A stretch of DNA of 64,000 bases from G963677185 sp963677185 (GTDB lineage: Bacteria > Bacillota > Syntrophomonadia > Syntrophomonadales > Syntrophomonadaceae). The translations under genes were made by a program, and so were the position numbers. The notes below the pieces were generated by a model, which saw nothing but the letters and a program-made list of their open reading frames with translations, was not told where the DNA came from and made no database searches. Numbering within the stretch: position 1 is the stretch's first letter; the number at the start of each line of letters is the position of its first letter. Location of the stretch: NCBI GenBank assembly GCA_963677185.1, contig OY781889.1, positions 2,170,001 through 2,234,000 on the forward strand, in the 5' to 3' direction. Positions 8,012 through 16,020 of the stretch are shown piece after piece.

Positions 8012-9097
8012 ATGAACACCCTGGCGGAAAAGCCTGTACATGGCGGTGATATATGGATGGCCGCCGCCAAATACCATCTCCAGCCCGAACAAATAGTGGA
8101 TTTCAGCGCCAGCATCAATCCGCTGGGTCCTTCTCCCATGGCCCGGGCAGCAATTCACGAGGCGACAGCCTTGCTTAACCACTATCCAGAGCCTCAGGCT
8201 GCCAGCCTGCGCAGAGCACTGGCTGGTTGCCTGCGGATTGATGAGCCATGCATTGTTCCGGGCAATGGCTGTATGGAGTTGATGTACCTGGCAGTAAGGG
8301 TTTACGAGCCACGGCGGATTGTCTGCCTGGCTCCATCGTACAGTGAGTACGGAATGGGCAGCCTTGAATCGATCCCCAGGCAAATGATAAGACTGAATCC
8401 GGAAGACGGATTCGAGGTGGACATTGATGAGATAGACCGCCGGCTGATTGCCGGGGATATGATATTCATAGGTCATCCCAACAACCCGACCGGCCGGCTG
8501 CTGGATGAGGGACAGCTGCAGGCCCTGGCTGGCCTGGTGGAAGAGAGAGATGCTTTTCTGGTTGTGGACCAGGCTTTTCTGGATTTTGCCCTGCCGGAAG
8601 CATCCACGGCGGTTTCTCTGGCGGCTAACAGCCAGCGGGTGCTGGTGCTGGGTTCCCTGACCAAGTTTTTTGCCCTGCCAGGCCTGCGCCTGGGTTATGC
8701 CGTGGCTCATCCGGCTCTGGCCAGAAAAATGGAGAAAATGCTTCCTCCCTGGCGGGTTAACAGCCTGGCTATAGCCGCCGGGGTTGCCAGCCTTAAGGAT
8801 GAGAGGTTTATCCAGCAGACCAGATCCTGGCTGCCACTCAGTCGCGGCCAGTTGGCGGATGCCCTGCAAAAGATCGCAGGCTTGAATGTTTTTGATTCCG
8901 CTGCTAATTTTATCCTGGTCAACAGTTGCTTGAGCGGGCGCACTGCAGACCAGATCCAGGAGCAGCTGGCTCCTCAAGGGCTGCTTATACGCAACTGCCG
9001 TGATTTTGAAGGCCTGGACGAGTACTATTTCAGGGTAGCTGTTCGCGGGATGGAAGAAAATCTCCGGCTAGCCGGAGCTCTGGCGGAGGCGCTATAA
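8012..9097 (+). CDS. cobD: L-threonine-O-3-phosphate decarboxylase
   Basis: PLP enzyme that makes (R)-1-amino-2-propanol phosphate, the linker used by CbiB. It is a fold-type I aminotransferase related to HisC. HGGDIWMAA and DFSASINPLGPSP near the N-terminus are typical of CobD rather than HisC. GHPNNPTG binds the cofactor region, the PLP lysine is Lys218 in SLTKFFALPG, and RLGYAVA follows. Length 361 is normal. AAAGGGG lies about 12 bases before the ATG. It ends one base before cobC. Confidence 0.92.
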   Translation: MNTLAEKPVHGGDIWMAAAKYHLQPEQIVDFSASINPLGPSPMARAAIHEATALLNHYPEPQAASLRRALAGCLRIDEPCIVPGNGCMELMYLAVRVYEPRRIVCLAPSYSEYGMGSLESIPRQMIRLNPEDGFEVDIDEIDRRLIAGDMIFIGHPNNPTGRLLDEGQLQALAGLVEERDAFLVVDQAFLDFALPEASTAVSLAANSQRVLVLGSLTKFFALPGLRLGYAVAHPALARKMEKMLPPWRVNSLAIAAGVASLKDERFIQQTRSWLPLSRGQLADALQKIAGLNVFDSAANFILVNSCLSGRTADQIQEQLAPQGLLIRNCRDFEGLDEYYFRVAVRGMEENLRLAGALAEAL

Positions 9098-9098
9098 T

Positions 9099-9692
9099 AT
9101 GTCACGGCTTATAATGATACGGCACGGTGAAACCGAATGGAACCTTCAGCATCGCTATCAGGGACATACCGATATTCCCCTGAATGAACAAGGCCGCAAG
9201 CAGGCCCGGGCTATTGCTGCATATATGAAGAAGTCCGAGAGTATCGAGGCCGTATATAGCAGCGATTTGATGCGCTGTCGGGAAACCGCCGGGATAGTAG
9301 CAGCTGAGTTCGCATTGACCGTAAAAGTCGAACCAGCGCTGCGGGAGTTAATGTTTGGCAGCTGGGAAGGTTTGAAGTATGAAGATTTGTACGAGACATA
9401 TGCAGACGATTTTCAGAAATGGTTCCGGGATCCGCTGAATTGCCAGGTGCCGGGCGGGGAATCATTCAGGCAGGTTCTGGACCGTTTTCTGCCAGTGATT
9501 CAGAGAATTGCCGGGCAGCATAGTGGCACAGCAGCCGTATGCAGCCATGGTGGAGTTATCCGGGCATTTATCAACCACCTGGATCCTGCTTATGGATTCT
9601 GGGATCGTACTCTGCATCCCGGTTCAGTGAGCATTTTTGAATACGAAGCTCAAGGCTTCCGGGTGCTGGCTGCCGAGTTTCTGGTGGAATGA
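9099..9692 (+). CDS. cobC: Alpha-ribazole phosphatase (histidine phosphatase family)
   Basis: Removes the phosphate from alpha-ribazole 5'-phosphate or adenosylcobalamin 5'-phosphate. The catalytic RHGETEWN motif (His9) opens the protein, GRYQGHTDIPLN-type context follows, and the second catalytic His is in CSHGGVIRAF. Length 197 is typical. The family is broad (phosphoglycerate-mutase-like). The assignment to CobC rests on its place as last gene of the cob operon, one base after cobD. No clear intrinsic terminator follows it. Confidence 0.85.
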   Translation: MSRLIMIRHGETEWNLQHRYQGHTDIPLNEQGRKQARAIAAYMKKSESIEAVYSSDLMRCRETAGIVAAEFALTVKVEPALRELMFGSWEGLKYEDLYETYADDFQKWFRDPLNCQVPGGESFRQVLDRFLPVIQRIAGQHSGTAAVCSHGGVIRAFINHLDPAYGFWDRTLHPGSVSIFEYEAQGFRVLAAEFLVE

Positions 9693-9756
9693 CCAGCGTT
9701 GATCCGGAGCCGGCAAGCCCGGTCCAGATACAATGTGATGGTTTTTGAATCTGTAG

Positions 9757-10203
9757 TTATGAGACACACGGGGAATATTGGGACATAAAAACAGCTTCTA
9801 TTTCTGGCCAGTGAATATACACCAGCCAGGCCAGCCCGCCCGCCAGGAGCAGCCATACAGCGGCGACAGCCAATGCTGCCAGCGGCATTGAGGGCTTTTC
9901 TCGCTGGAACCTTTCCTCCGCCTCATTCCGGCATTCTTCCATTACCGTTTCAGGAATCAGCTTGATAACCAGATATATTCCCAAAGGTACCAGTATAAGG
10001 TCGTCCAGGTAACCGATTACCGGTATGAAATCCGGGATCAGGTCAATAGGGCTGAACGCGTACCCCGCCACGACTATGGCCAGGAGCCGGGCATACCAGG
10101 GAACTCCAGGGTGCCTGAACGCCAGGTACAGGGCCAGGGTATCCCTTTTTATCGATTTTGCTTTTTGTTTAAGCTGCTCTATCATCTTTGTCATCCCGAC
10201 CAT
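9757..10203 (-). CDS. DUF1232 (YkvA-like) membrane protein
   Basis: Small membrane protein of 148 residues with the DUF1232 core: a conserved HPGVPWYARL stretch, then YAFSPIDLIPDFIPVIGYLDD, the signature of the family, followed by a hydrophobic segment. A second membrane helix lies near the C-terminus (ALAVAAVWLLLAGGLAWLVYI). The function of the family is not known. I set the start at 10203 because GGAG lies 5 bases upstream; the longer reading from 10233 has no ribosome site. It is convergent with the cob operon and probably independent of it. Confidence 0.75.
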   Translation of the reverse strand: MVGMTKMIEQLKQKAKSIKRDTLALYLAFRHPGVPWYARLLAIVVAGYAFSPIDLIPDFIPVIGYLDDLILVPLGIYLVIKLIPETVMEECRNEAEERFQREKPSMPLAALAVAAVWLLLAGGLAWLVYIHWPEIEAVFMSQYSPCVS

Positions 10204-10511
10204 TATTGCTCCGGTGGTGCGCACTTTTAGCAATTACACGTAGTAATTCCATGTGATATCATACATCTAGATGAAATGAAAATGTAAATGGTGCTGAATA
10301 TAGCACGCCACGACCATATTTGCCCTCCCACACGATGAAATGAAGCCTTGCTGGGAACCGGGCAATTCGTTATCTGGTCGTTGATACGCGAAATTGGCTG
10401 CCGGGGAAAAAGGTTTTAATTTCACCAGTCAGGTTGCCTGTGATAACCATATTTTAGGCGACTTTGCCCTGTGGTATGGCTAAGGCCTGGCAACCCATAG
10501 ATACGGCTATC

Positions 10512-10546
10512 AATACCATATCATATGAAAAGTATGATATGGTATT
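10512..10546. repeat. Perfect 14-bp inverted repeat upstream of hsdM
   Basis: AATACCATATCATA (10512-10525) and TATGATATGGTATT (10533-10546) are perfect complements around a 7-base spacer TGAAAAG. No T-run follows, so it is not an intrinsic terminator. Its place about 40 bases before the promoter of the restriction-modification genes suggests an operator for a dimeric regulator, but no regulator gene is adjacent. Confidence 0.7.
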
Positions 10547-10582
10547 CGTCATTATTAATGAAGACCAATAATATATCACCTT

Positions 10583-10591
10583 TGTTATAAT
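10583..10591 (+). promoter_or_regulatory. Extended -10 promoter of hsdM
   Basis: TGTTATAAT matches the extended -10 form TGnTATAAT exactly. No good -35 is visible, which is acceptable for this class. The predicted start would be near 10598, giving a leader of about 70 bases with AGGAGG before hsdM. Confidence 0.55.
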
Positions 10592-10668
10592 TCGCTAAAG
10601 TGGTAAATTATTACTAAACATATAGATAAGAACCATAGAAACTGGTCATATCAAGCAGGAGGTTAACA

Positions 10669-12213
10669 ATGGCAAACGGCAATGCTGCCAACCTGGGTTT
10701 TGAAAAGCAGCTGTGGAGTGCGGCGGATGCGCTTCGATCCAATATGGACGCCGCCGAGTACAAGCATGTGGTGCTGGGATTGATATTCCTCAAGTACATA
10801 TCGGATGCTTTTGACGAGGTTCATGCCCGGCTGGAATCCGAGCGCGACCAGGGAGCCGATCCCGAAGATCCGGATGAATACAGGGCTCTGAATATCTTCT
10901 GGGTACCGAAGGATGCAAGGTGGGCCAGCTTGCTTGCCAATGCCAAGCAACCCAAGATCGGCAAGCTGGTTGATGAGGCGATGCTGGCGGTCGAAAGGGA
11001 CAATCCCTCACTCAAGGGGGTTTTGCCCAAGGATTATGTACATCCCCGTTTGGATAAGGCTCGGCTGGGACAGTTAATAGATATGATCGGGAACATCGGG
11101 CTGGGTGACAAAGAGAACCGGTCCAAAGACATCCTGGGCCGGGTCTATGAATATTTCCTATCGGAATTCGCCAGTGCTGAAGGCAAAAAGGGCGGACAAT
11201 TTTACACTCCTCGTTGTGTGGTGCAGGTGCTGGTACAAATGCTGGCTCCTTACAAAGGCCGGGTTTATGATCCCTGCTGTGGATCCGGCGGGATGTTTGT
11301 ACAGTCGGAAAAGTTCGTGGAAGCCCACGGCGGGCGGATCGGCGATATCAGCATATACGGGCAGGAATCCAATCATACTACCTGGCGTCTGGCCAAAATG
11401 AACCTGGCCATTCGCGGGATCGACAGTAACCTGGGCAAGGAACACGCGGATAGTTTTCACCGAGACTTGCATCCTGACCTCAAGGCTGACTATGTCCTGG
11501 CCAATCCCCCTTTTAATGACAGCGATTGGCGTGGCGACCAACTGCGCGACGATCAACGCTGGCAGTTTGGGACACCGCCTACCGGCAATGCCAATTTCGC
11601 CTGGGTGCAGCATTTTATTCATCATTTAGCGCCCACCGGCATGACTGGCTTTGTTCTGGCCAATGGTTCCATGTCTTCCAATCAATCTAATGAAGGGGAA
11701 ATCCGGAAGAATATTATTGAAGCTGATATGGTGGATTGCATGGTGGCCATGCCGGGACAGTTGTTTTATTCCACCCAGATTCCGGTTTGTCTGTGGTTCC
11801 TTACCCGAAATAAGAAAAATAACCGCTTCCGAGACCGGCGCGGTCAGACGCTCTTTATTGACGCTCGTAAAATGGGTACTCTCATTGATAGAGTGCACCG
11901 CGAGCTGTCTGATGAAGATATCCAAACCATCGCGGATACCTATCATGCCTGGCGGGGTGATCAGGAATTCCAGAAAACCTATGAGGACATTGCGGGTTTC
12001 TGTTGCAGCGCTTCACTGGAAGATATTCGCCAGCATGGGCATATTCTTACGCCGGGGCGCTATGTCGGAGTCGAGGAAGAGGAAGACGATGGAATTCCCT
12101 TTGAAGACAAAATGGCGGAACTGACCGCTAGACTGTATCAACAGATGCTGGAAGCCGAAGCGCTGGATGTTGTAATTAAGAAGAACCTTGCTCGACTGGG
12201 TTTTGGAGAATAG
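10669..12213 (+). CDS. hsdM: Type I restriction-modification N6-adenine methyltransferase subunit
   Basis: Modification subunit of a type I system; with HsdS it methylates adenine in a bipartite target. The N-terminal HsdM helical domain is followed by the SAM-binding motif DPCCGSGGMF from about residue 201 and the catalytic NPPF at 279-282, the N6-adenine motif IV. Length 514 is normal and the frame is intact. AGGAGG precedes the ATG. The next gene starts 2 bases after the stop. Its specificity partner is truncated here (see hsdS), so on its own this protein would lack a target-recognition partner unless one is encoded elsewhere. Confidence 0.93.
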   Translation: MANGNAANLGFEKQLWSAADALRSNMDAAEYKHVVLGLIFLKYISDAFDEVHARLESERDQGADPEDPDEYRALNIFWVPKDARWASLLANAKQPKIGKLVDEAMLAVERDNPSLKGVLPKDYVHPRLDKARLGQLIDMIGNIGLGDKENRSKDILGRVYEYFLSEFASAEGKKGGQFYTPRCVVQVLVQMLAPYKGRVYDPCCGSGGMFVQSEKFVEAHGGRIGDISIYGQESNHTTWRLAKMNLAIRGIDSNLGKEHADSFHRDLHPDLKADYVLANPPFNDSDWRGDQLRDDQRWQFGTPPTGNANFAWVQHFIHHLAPTGMTGFVLANGSMSSNQSNEGEIRKNIIEADMVDCMVAMPGQLFYSTQIPVCLWFLTRNKKNNRFRDRRGQTLFIDARKMGTLIDRVHRELSDEDIQTIADTYHAWRGDQEFQKTYEDIAGFCCSASLEDIRQHGHILTPGRYVGVEEEEDDGIPFEDKMAELTARLYQQMLEAEALDVVIKKNLARLGFGE

Positions 12214-12215
12214 AT

Positions 12216-13394
12216 ATGGATAATGGTGAACAACAAAAATTGTCTTTTCAAGACCTGGTGCTGGCGATTCGTGATATTAGCGTTCAGATGTCCTCTCAGG
12301 CGGTGCGGGCGGTGAATATCAGCCTGACCCTGCGCAACTGGCTGATCGGATGCTATATTGACGAATTCGAAATGGTGGGAGCCGATCGGGCAATTTACGG
12401 AGAGCAGCTTATTGATGCCCTGGCAAAGGGATTGAACAAGTACGAGCTGCGTATTGGAAGACGGCAGTTGTACAATTGCCGGGCCTTCTATAAAGTATAC
12501 CCGCAAATTGTGCAGACACTGAATGCACAATTGATGGAAAATTTACCCAGAAAATCAGAGATTATGCAGTCACTGAATGCACAAATCCCGGGAGAGCTTT
12601 TTGCTCCGGCGGTTGCAAATAAAGCAATTGTGGAGACAACGTCTCCACAATGCGGCTTATCCGGTAGGCAGCTGTTGGACAACCTTTCCTTTTCTCATTT
12701 TGTGGAGCTGATTAATATTGAGGAGCCGGTCAAACGCGCATTCTATGAACTGGAATGCATTAGAGGCGGCTGGTCAGTGCGGGAGCTGAAGCGCCAGATC
12801 AGCAGCTTGTATTGTGAACGGTCAGGGCTGTCCGTAGACAAAGCGAAATTGACCGAGATAGCTCAAAAGGACGCCGAAAAGAACGATCTGATGATGGCGA
12901 TCCGCGACCCTTACGTCTTCGAATTCCTGGGCTTGAAACCAGCCGAAGTGATGAGCGAATCCCTGCTGGAAGACCAGCTATTGGATAAACTGCAGGCTTT
13001 CCTGCTGGAACTGGGGCATGGCTTCTGCTTCGAAGCCCGGCAAAAGCGGATCTTGATCGGAGACGGTCATTACTTCGTGGATCTGGTCTTTTATCACCGA
13101 ATTCTCAAATGCCATGTCCTGGTGGAGCTGAAATTTGAAGACTTTTCTCATGAGAACATCGGCCAACTCAACACTTATGTGAGCTGGTTTCGGCTAAACA
13201 TGATGAGTGAAGGGGATAGCCCGCCAATTGGCATTTTACTCTGCACCCATAAGAACCAGGCCCTGGTGGAATATGCCCTGGCCGGTCTGGACAATACCCT
13301 CTTTGTCTCCCGTTACCAGCTCGAACTGCCGAAAAAGGAAGAGATGCAGGGTTTCCTTCAGGAGCAGATGAAGGAGGCCGGTTATGGGGAGTGA
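12216..13394 (+). CDS. DUF1016 / YhcG-family PD-(D/E)xK nuclease
   Basis: A 392-residue protein with an N-terminal DUF1016 helical domain (residues about 5-100, including IGRRQLYNCRAFY) and a C-terminal restriction-fold nuclease domain. The metal-binding set is visible as Asp289 in FVDLVFY and Glu304-x-Lys306 in VELKFED. The family is common inside type I restriction loci, often between hsdM and hsdS as here; its exact role is not established. Between the domains lies a low-conservation linker (about residues 95-150) whose DNA contains two palindromes and a direct repeat. The gene begins 2 bases after hsdM and overlaps hsdS by 11 bases, so it belongs to the same operon. Confidence 0.82.
   Translation: MDNGEQQKLSFQDLVLAIRDISVQMSSQAVRAVNISLTLRNWLIGCYIDEFEMVGADRAIYGEQLIDALAKGLNKYELRIGRRQLYNCRAFYKVYPQIVQTLNAQLMENLPRKSEIMQSLNAQIPGELFAPAVANKAIVETTSPQCGLSGRQLLDNLSFSHFVELINIEEPVKRAFYELECIRGGWSVRELKRQISSLYCERSGLSVDKAKLTEIAQKDAEKNDLMMAIRDPYVFEFLGLKPAEVMSESLLEDQLLDKLQAFLLELGHGFCFEARQKRILIGDGHYFVDLVFYHRILKCHVLVELKFEDFSHENIGQLNTYVSWFRLNMMSEGDSPPIGILLCTHKNQALVEYALAGLDNTLFVSRYQLELPKKEEMQGFLQEQMKEAGYGE
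12506..12651. repeat. Palindromes and direct repeat inside the DUF1016 linker
   Basis: AATTGTGCA (12506-12514)/TGCACAATT (12524-12532) and ATTGTGGAGAC (12627-12637)/GTCTCCACAAT (12641-12651) are perfect inverted repeats; the second has only a 3-base loop. CACTGAATGCACAA occurs twice (12517-12530 and 12572-12585), encoding a repeated SLNAQ/TLNAQ motif. All lie in frame in the linker between the two domains of the nuclease gene. Confidence 0.7.
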
Positions 13395-13719
13395 CTGGTG
13401 TGCTATTCCTTTAGAGGATTGTATGGAAGCAATAATAGACTATCGTGGTAAAACACCAAATAAGCAAGCATCTGGGGTTCCACTGGTAACAGCCAAAATT
13501 ATCAAGAACGGCACTATTATGCCTTTTCAGGAGTATATAGCCCATTCTGATTATGACTCATGGATGAACCGCGGATTACCAAAGCAGGGAGACATAATAA
13601 TGACCACGGAAGCTCCCCTTGGTGAGGTAGCTCAACTAGACCAAAAGAAGGTTGCATTGGCCCAAGCGGCGGGCAAGGCAAGACTGCCCTCGATCAAGAA
13701 GAAGCTGTATGGATTATGA
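13384..13719 (+). pseudogene. hsdS: Truncated type I specificity subunit (5' end of hsdS)
   Basis: The first ~93 residues match the start of a target-recognition domain: a conserved VPLVTAKIIKNGTI-type strand, then DYDSWMNRGLPKQGDI and TTEAPLGEVAQ, ending in KVALAQ. After about 13663 the frame runs into unrelated residues (AAGKARLPS...) and stops at 13719. In another frame the same downstream DNA encodes HsdR. A complete HsdS has two target domains and about 400 residues, so about three quarters is missing. The stop TGA overlaps an ATG (ATGA at 13716) of the HsdR remnant. Most likely non-functional as a specificity subunit. Confidence 0.88.
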
Positions 13720-14660
13720 TGGAGAAGTATGAGATATGCAGGGGCCTTTTCGGTGGCTTCGACTGGTCGCCATGGTTGCGGGGATCTGCCCGGGAACGCA
13801 TATCGGTTCTGCCGGCGGCCCAGGAACATGTACTCGGTCAGGAGGATGGCAAACAGCGTTTGTCCAATACGGTGAGCGAACTATCGAAAGCCTTTGCACT
13901 GGCGGTTCCCCACGACAAAGCCCTTGAGATCCGCGATGATGTGGCCTTTTTCCAGGCCGTAAAATCGGTCCTGACGAAAAGCGCCGGTGCGGATCAGAAC
14001 CGGTCCTATGATATTGAACATGCCATACGCCAAATTGTTTCCAGGGCCATTCTGTCCGATGAAGTAATTGATATTTTCGAAGCTGCCGGCCTGAAGAAGC
14101 CGGATATATCGATTTTGTCTGATGAATTTATGGAGGAAGTCCGTCAAATGCCGCAAAAGAATCTGGCGGCGGAATTGTTAAAGAAACTGCTGGAAAACGA
14201 AATCCGGACCCGCAGCCGCCGGAATGTGGTTCAATCACGCTCTTTTGCCGAATTGCTGGAAAATTCGCTGAAGCGTTATCAGAACCGGGCCATTGAAACC
14301 GCCCAGGTCATTGAAGAAATGATTACCCTGGGCAAGGCTATGCGCGAAGCCCACCAACGCGGAGAAAAGCTGGGTCTTTCTGATGATGAGCTGGCCTTTT
14401 ATGATGCCCTGGAAGTCAACGATAGCGCCGTCAAGATACTGGGGGACGAGGTTCTTCGCTATATTGCCCAGGATCTGGCCCGAGCCGTGCGCAATAACAT
14501 CAAGATAGACTGGACCCTGCGTGAAAATGTGCAGGCTGAAATGCGAGTGATGATCAAGCGCATTCTGCGTAAATATGGATATCCTCCCGATAAGCAGGCA
14601 AAAGCCACTGAACTGGTGATGGAGCAAGCTGAAGTCATGTGTGAGGCTTGGGAATATTAG
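13662..14660 (+). pseudogene. hsdR: 3' remnant of hsdR (C-terminal domain only)
   Basis: From 13662 this frame reads SGGQGKTALDQEEAV and then MEKYEICRGLFGGFDWS, the sequence that in complete HsdR proteins joins the helicase part to the C-terminal helical region (DUF3387). The rest, LPAAQEHVLGQ through HAIRQIVSRAI, TRSRRNVVQSRSF and ILRKYGYPPDKQ, is the conserved end. Only about 330 of roughly 1000 residues remain: the nuclease domain and both RecA-like motor domains are gone. An ATG at 13716 gives an open frame of 314 residues that could still be translated by coupling to the hsdS fragment, but it has no ribosome site. Confidence 0.9.
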
Positions 14661-14773
14661 TCATTATGACGCAAGAAGAGCGATTGTGGTCAAACATGTG
14701 TCCAATCCAGGGTGATAATGAACTGTAATACTATGTCGTTGCCCCGGGTGTCTCTGCCAAACACTTGTTTTAA

Positions 14774-14849
14774 TGGCAGGGGAGACAGGGCTCGAACCTG
14801 CGACCCTCGGTTTTGGAGACCGATGCTCTGCCAATTGAGCTACTCCCCT
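14774..14849 (-). tRNA. tRNA-Trp (anticodon CCA)
   Basis: On the minus strand the acceptor arm AGGGGAG (14849-14843) pairs with CTCCCCT (14784-14778), and the gene-encoded CCA is at 14776-14774 after the G discriminator. D-arm AGCTCAATTGGCAGAGC, anticodon loop CTCCAAA (anticodon CCA, Trp) and T-arm GCAGGTTCGAGCCCTGT all have normal form. 76 bases including CCA. Confidence 0.97.
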
Positions 14850-14895
14850 GCGTACCTGCCGCGGCATCCCGCCGCGCCCAACAGATGCAAAAGGA

Positions 14896-14924
14896 ATTTT
14901 ACCACAGTTATTTATCCTGTGCAA
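14896..14924 (-). promoter_or_regulatory. Promoter of tRNA-Trp
   Basis: On the minus strand TTGCAC (14924-14919) is separated by exactly 17 bases from TAAAAT (14901-14896). Transcription would start about 40 bases before the tRNA 5' end. Confidence 0.7.
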
Positions 14925-15047
14925 GTGAGTTAGAGGATACTATTGCGTCTTTGATGATGTATAATAAACCTGTTATAGATGCTGGTTAATGGCTGAAGGA
15001 GCGTGTATACGCCTTCAGGGGACAATAAATTCTGGAAGGTGAGCGGC

Positions 15048-15992
15048 TTGCGAAATGAAAAGGTCATGATCCTAATGGGCGGGGAATCTGAAGAGAGCGT
15101 TATTTCCAGGCGCAGCGGAGCCAATGTGCTCACGGCGCTTCAAAACATAGGCTATGATACTTTGTGCGTGGAGCTAGACCAGGACTTTCCCAATGTCATA
15201 TTGGATTATAAGCCTGACCTGGTTTTCCTGGCCCTGCACGGAGAAAAAGGTGAAAACGGCTCTGTACAGGGTTTTCTGGAATTGATGAATATTCCGTATA
15301 CCGGATCTGGAATCGCGGCCAGCGCCATTTGCATGGACAAGGTCCTGACCAAGAAGATGCTGAACTCCGAAGCCATACCGACTCCGGAATTTGCCGTATT
15401 AAAAATGGCTGACTATTTTGAATCCTCCCGGGCTATCGAGGAACTGCAGGAGCGCCCCGGATTGCCGCTGGTGATCAAGCCAGCCAGCCAGGGTTCCAGC
15501 ATCGGAGCCAGCATAGTAAAAACACCGGAAGAGCTGAAGCCCGCCCTGGATTTGGCTTTTGACTTCGACCAGAAGGTGCTGGCTGAAAGGTTCATCGAAG
15601 GAGTGGAGCTCACCGTGGCCGTAATGGGCAACAATGAAGGCTATGTGCTGCCGGTGCTGGAAATCGTACCAGAAGCAGGGGAGTGGTATGATTACGAGTC
15701 TAAATACGCAGCCGGGGGAAGCTCGCACATATATCCTCCACGCATTGCGCCTGATCTGGTGCGCAGAGCGGAGATGATCAGCAAGCAATGCTACGAGAGC
15801 CTGGGCTGCCGCGGCTTTGCTCGCATAGACGTGATGGTTGATACAGTTAAGCAAGAGGCATACATCCTGGAAGTGAATACGATTCCGGGGATGACTGACA
15901 CCAGCCTGGTTCCAGATGCGGTCAGGGCGGCCGGAATGAGCTGGGAAGAATTCGTGGAAAAGGTCGTGCGTCTGGCTCTTCAGAATAGATAA
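15048..15992 (+). CDS. ddl: D-alanine--D-alanine ligase
   Basis: ATP-grasp ligase that makes D-Ala-D-Ala for peptidoglycan. Visible features are LMGGESEESVISRRSG near the N-terminus, LHGEKGENGSVQGFLE, the nucleotide-binding KPASQGSSIGASIVK, and the metal-binding end region ARIDVMVD followed by EVNTIPGMTDTSLVP. I choose the TTG at 15048: GGAAGGTGAG is 5 bases upstream and the resulting N-terminus (MRNEKVMILMGG) is normal, 314 residues. A GTG further upstream at 15003 adds 15 unrelated residues. It is 28 bases ahead of mqnE and probably shares its transcript. Confidence 0.88.
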   Translation: MRNEKVMILMGGESEESVISRRSGANVLTALQNIGYDTLCVELDQDFPNVILDYKPDLVFLALHGEKGENGSVQGFLELMNIPYTGSGIAASAICMDKVLTKKMLNSEAIPTPEFAVLKMADYFESSRAIEELQERPGLPLVIKPASQGSSIGASIVKTPEELKPALDLAFDFDQKVLAERFIEGVELTVAVMGNNEGYVLPVLEIVPEAGEWYDYESKYAAGGSSHIYPPRIAPDLVRRAEMISKQCYESLGCRGFARIDVMVDTVKQEAYILEVNTIPGMTDTSLVPDAVRAAGMSWEEFVEKVVRLALQNR

Positions 15993-16020
15993 TATTTGTG
16001 ATTTGTGAAAGGTGAACCTT

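Larger units (their letters stand above)
10234..10668. other. Noncoding gap with palindrome and promoter before hsdM
   Basis: I see no convincing gene in these 435 bases. The left half holds scattered AT-rich tracts and no recognisable RNA. The right half contains a perfect 14-bp inverted repeat (10512-10546) and an extended -10 promoter (10583-10591), listed separately. Base composition is more AT-rich than the flanking genes, as is usual at the edge of an accessory locus. Confidence 0.6.

Noticed and set aside
7979..8977. Long antisense open frame opposite cobD (332 codons)
   Set aside because: CobD on the + strand has clear family motifs throughout; the antisense frame is a composition shadow without a ribosome site or known motif.
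13716..14660. A complete independent gene of 314 codons
   Set aside because: Homology to HsdR continues upstream of the ATG to the junction at about 13662, and there is no ribosome site, so it is a remnant.
10234..14849. tRNA-Trp as the attachment site of an RM island
   Set aside because: No second copy of the tRNA 3' end was seen near 10.2-10.7 kb, and there is no integrase, so an integrated island cannot be supported.
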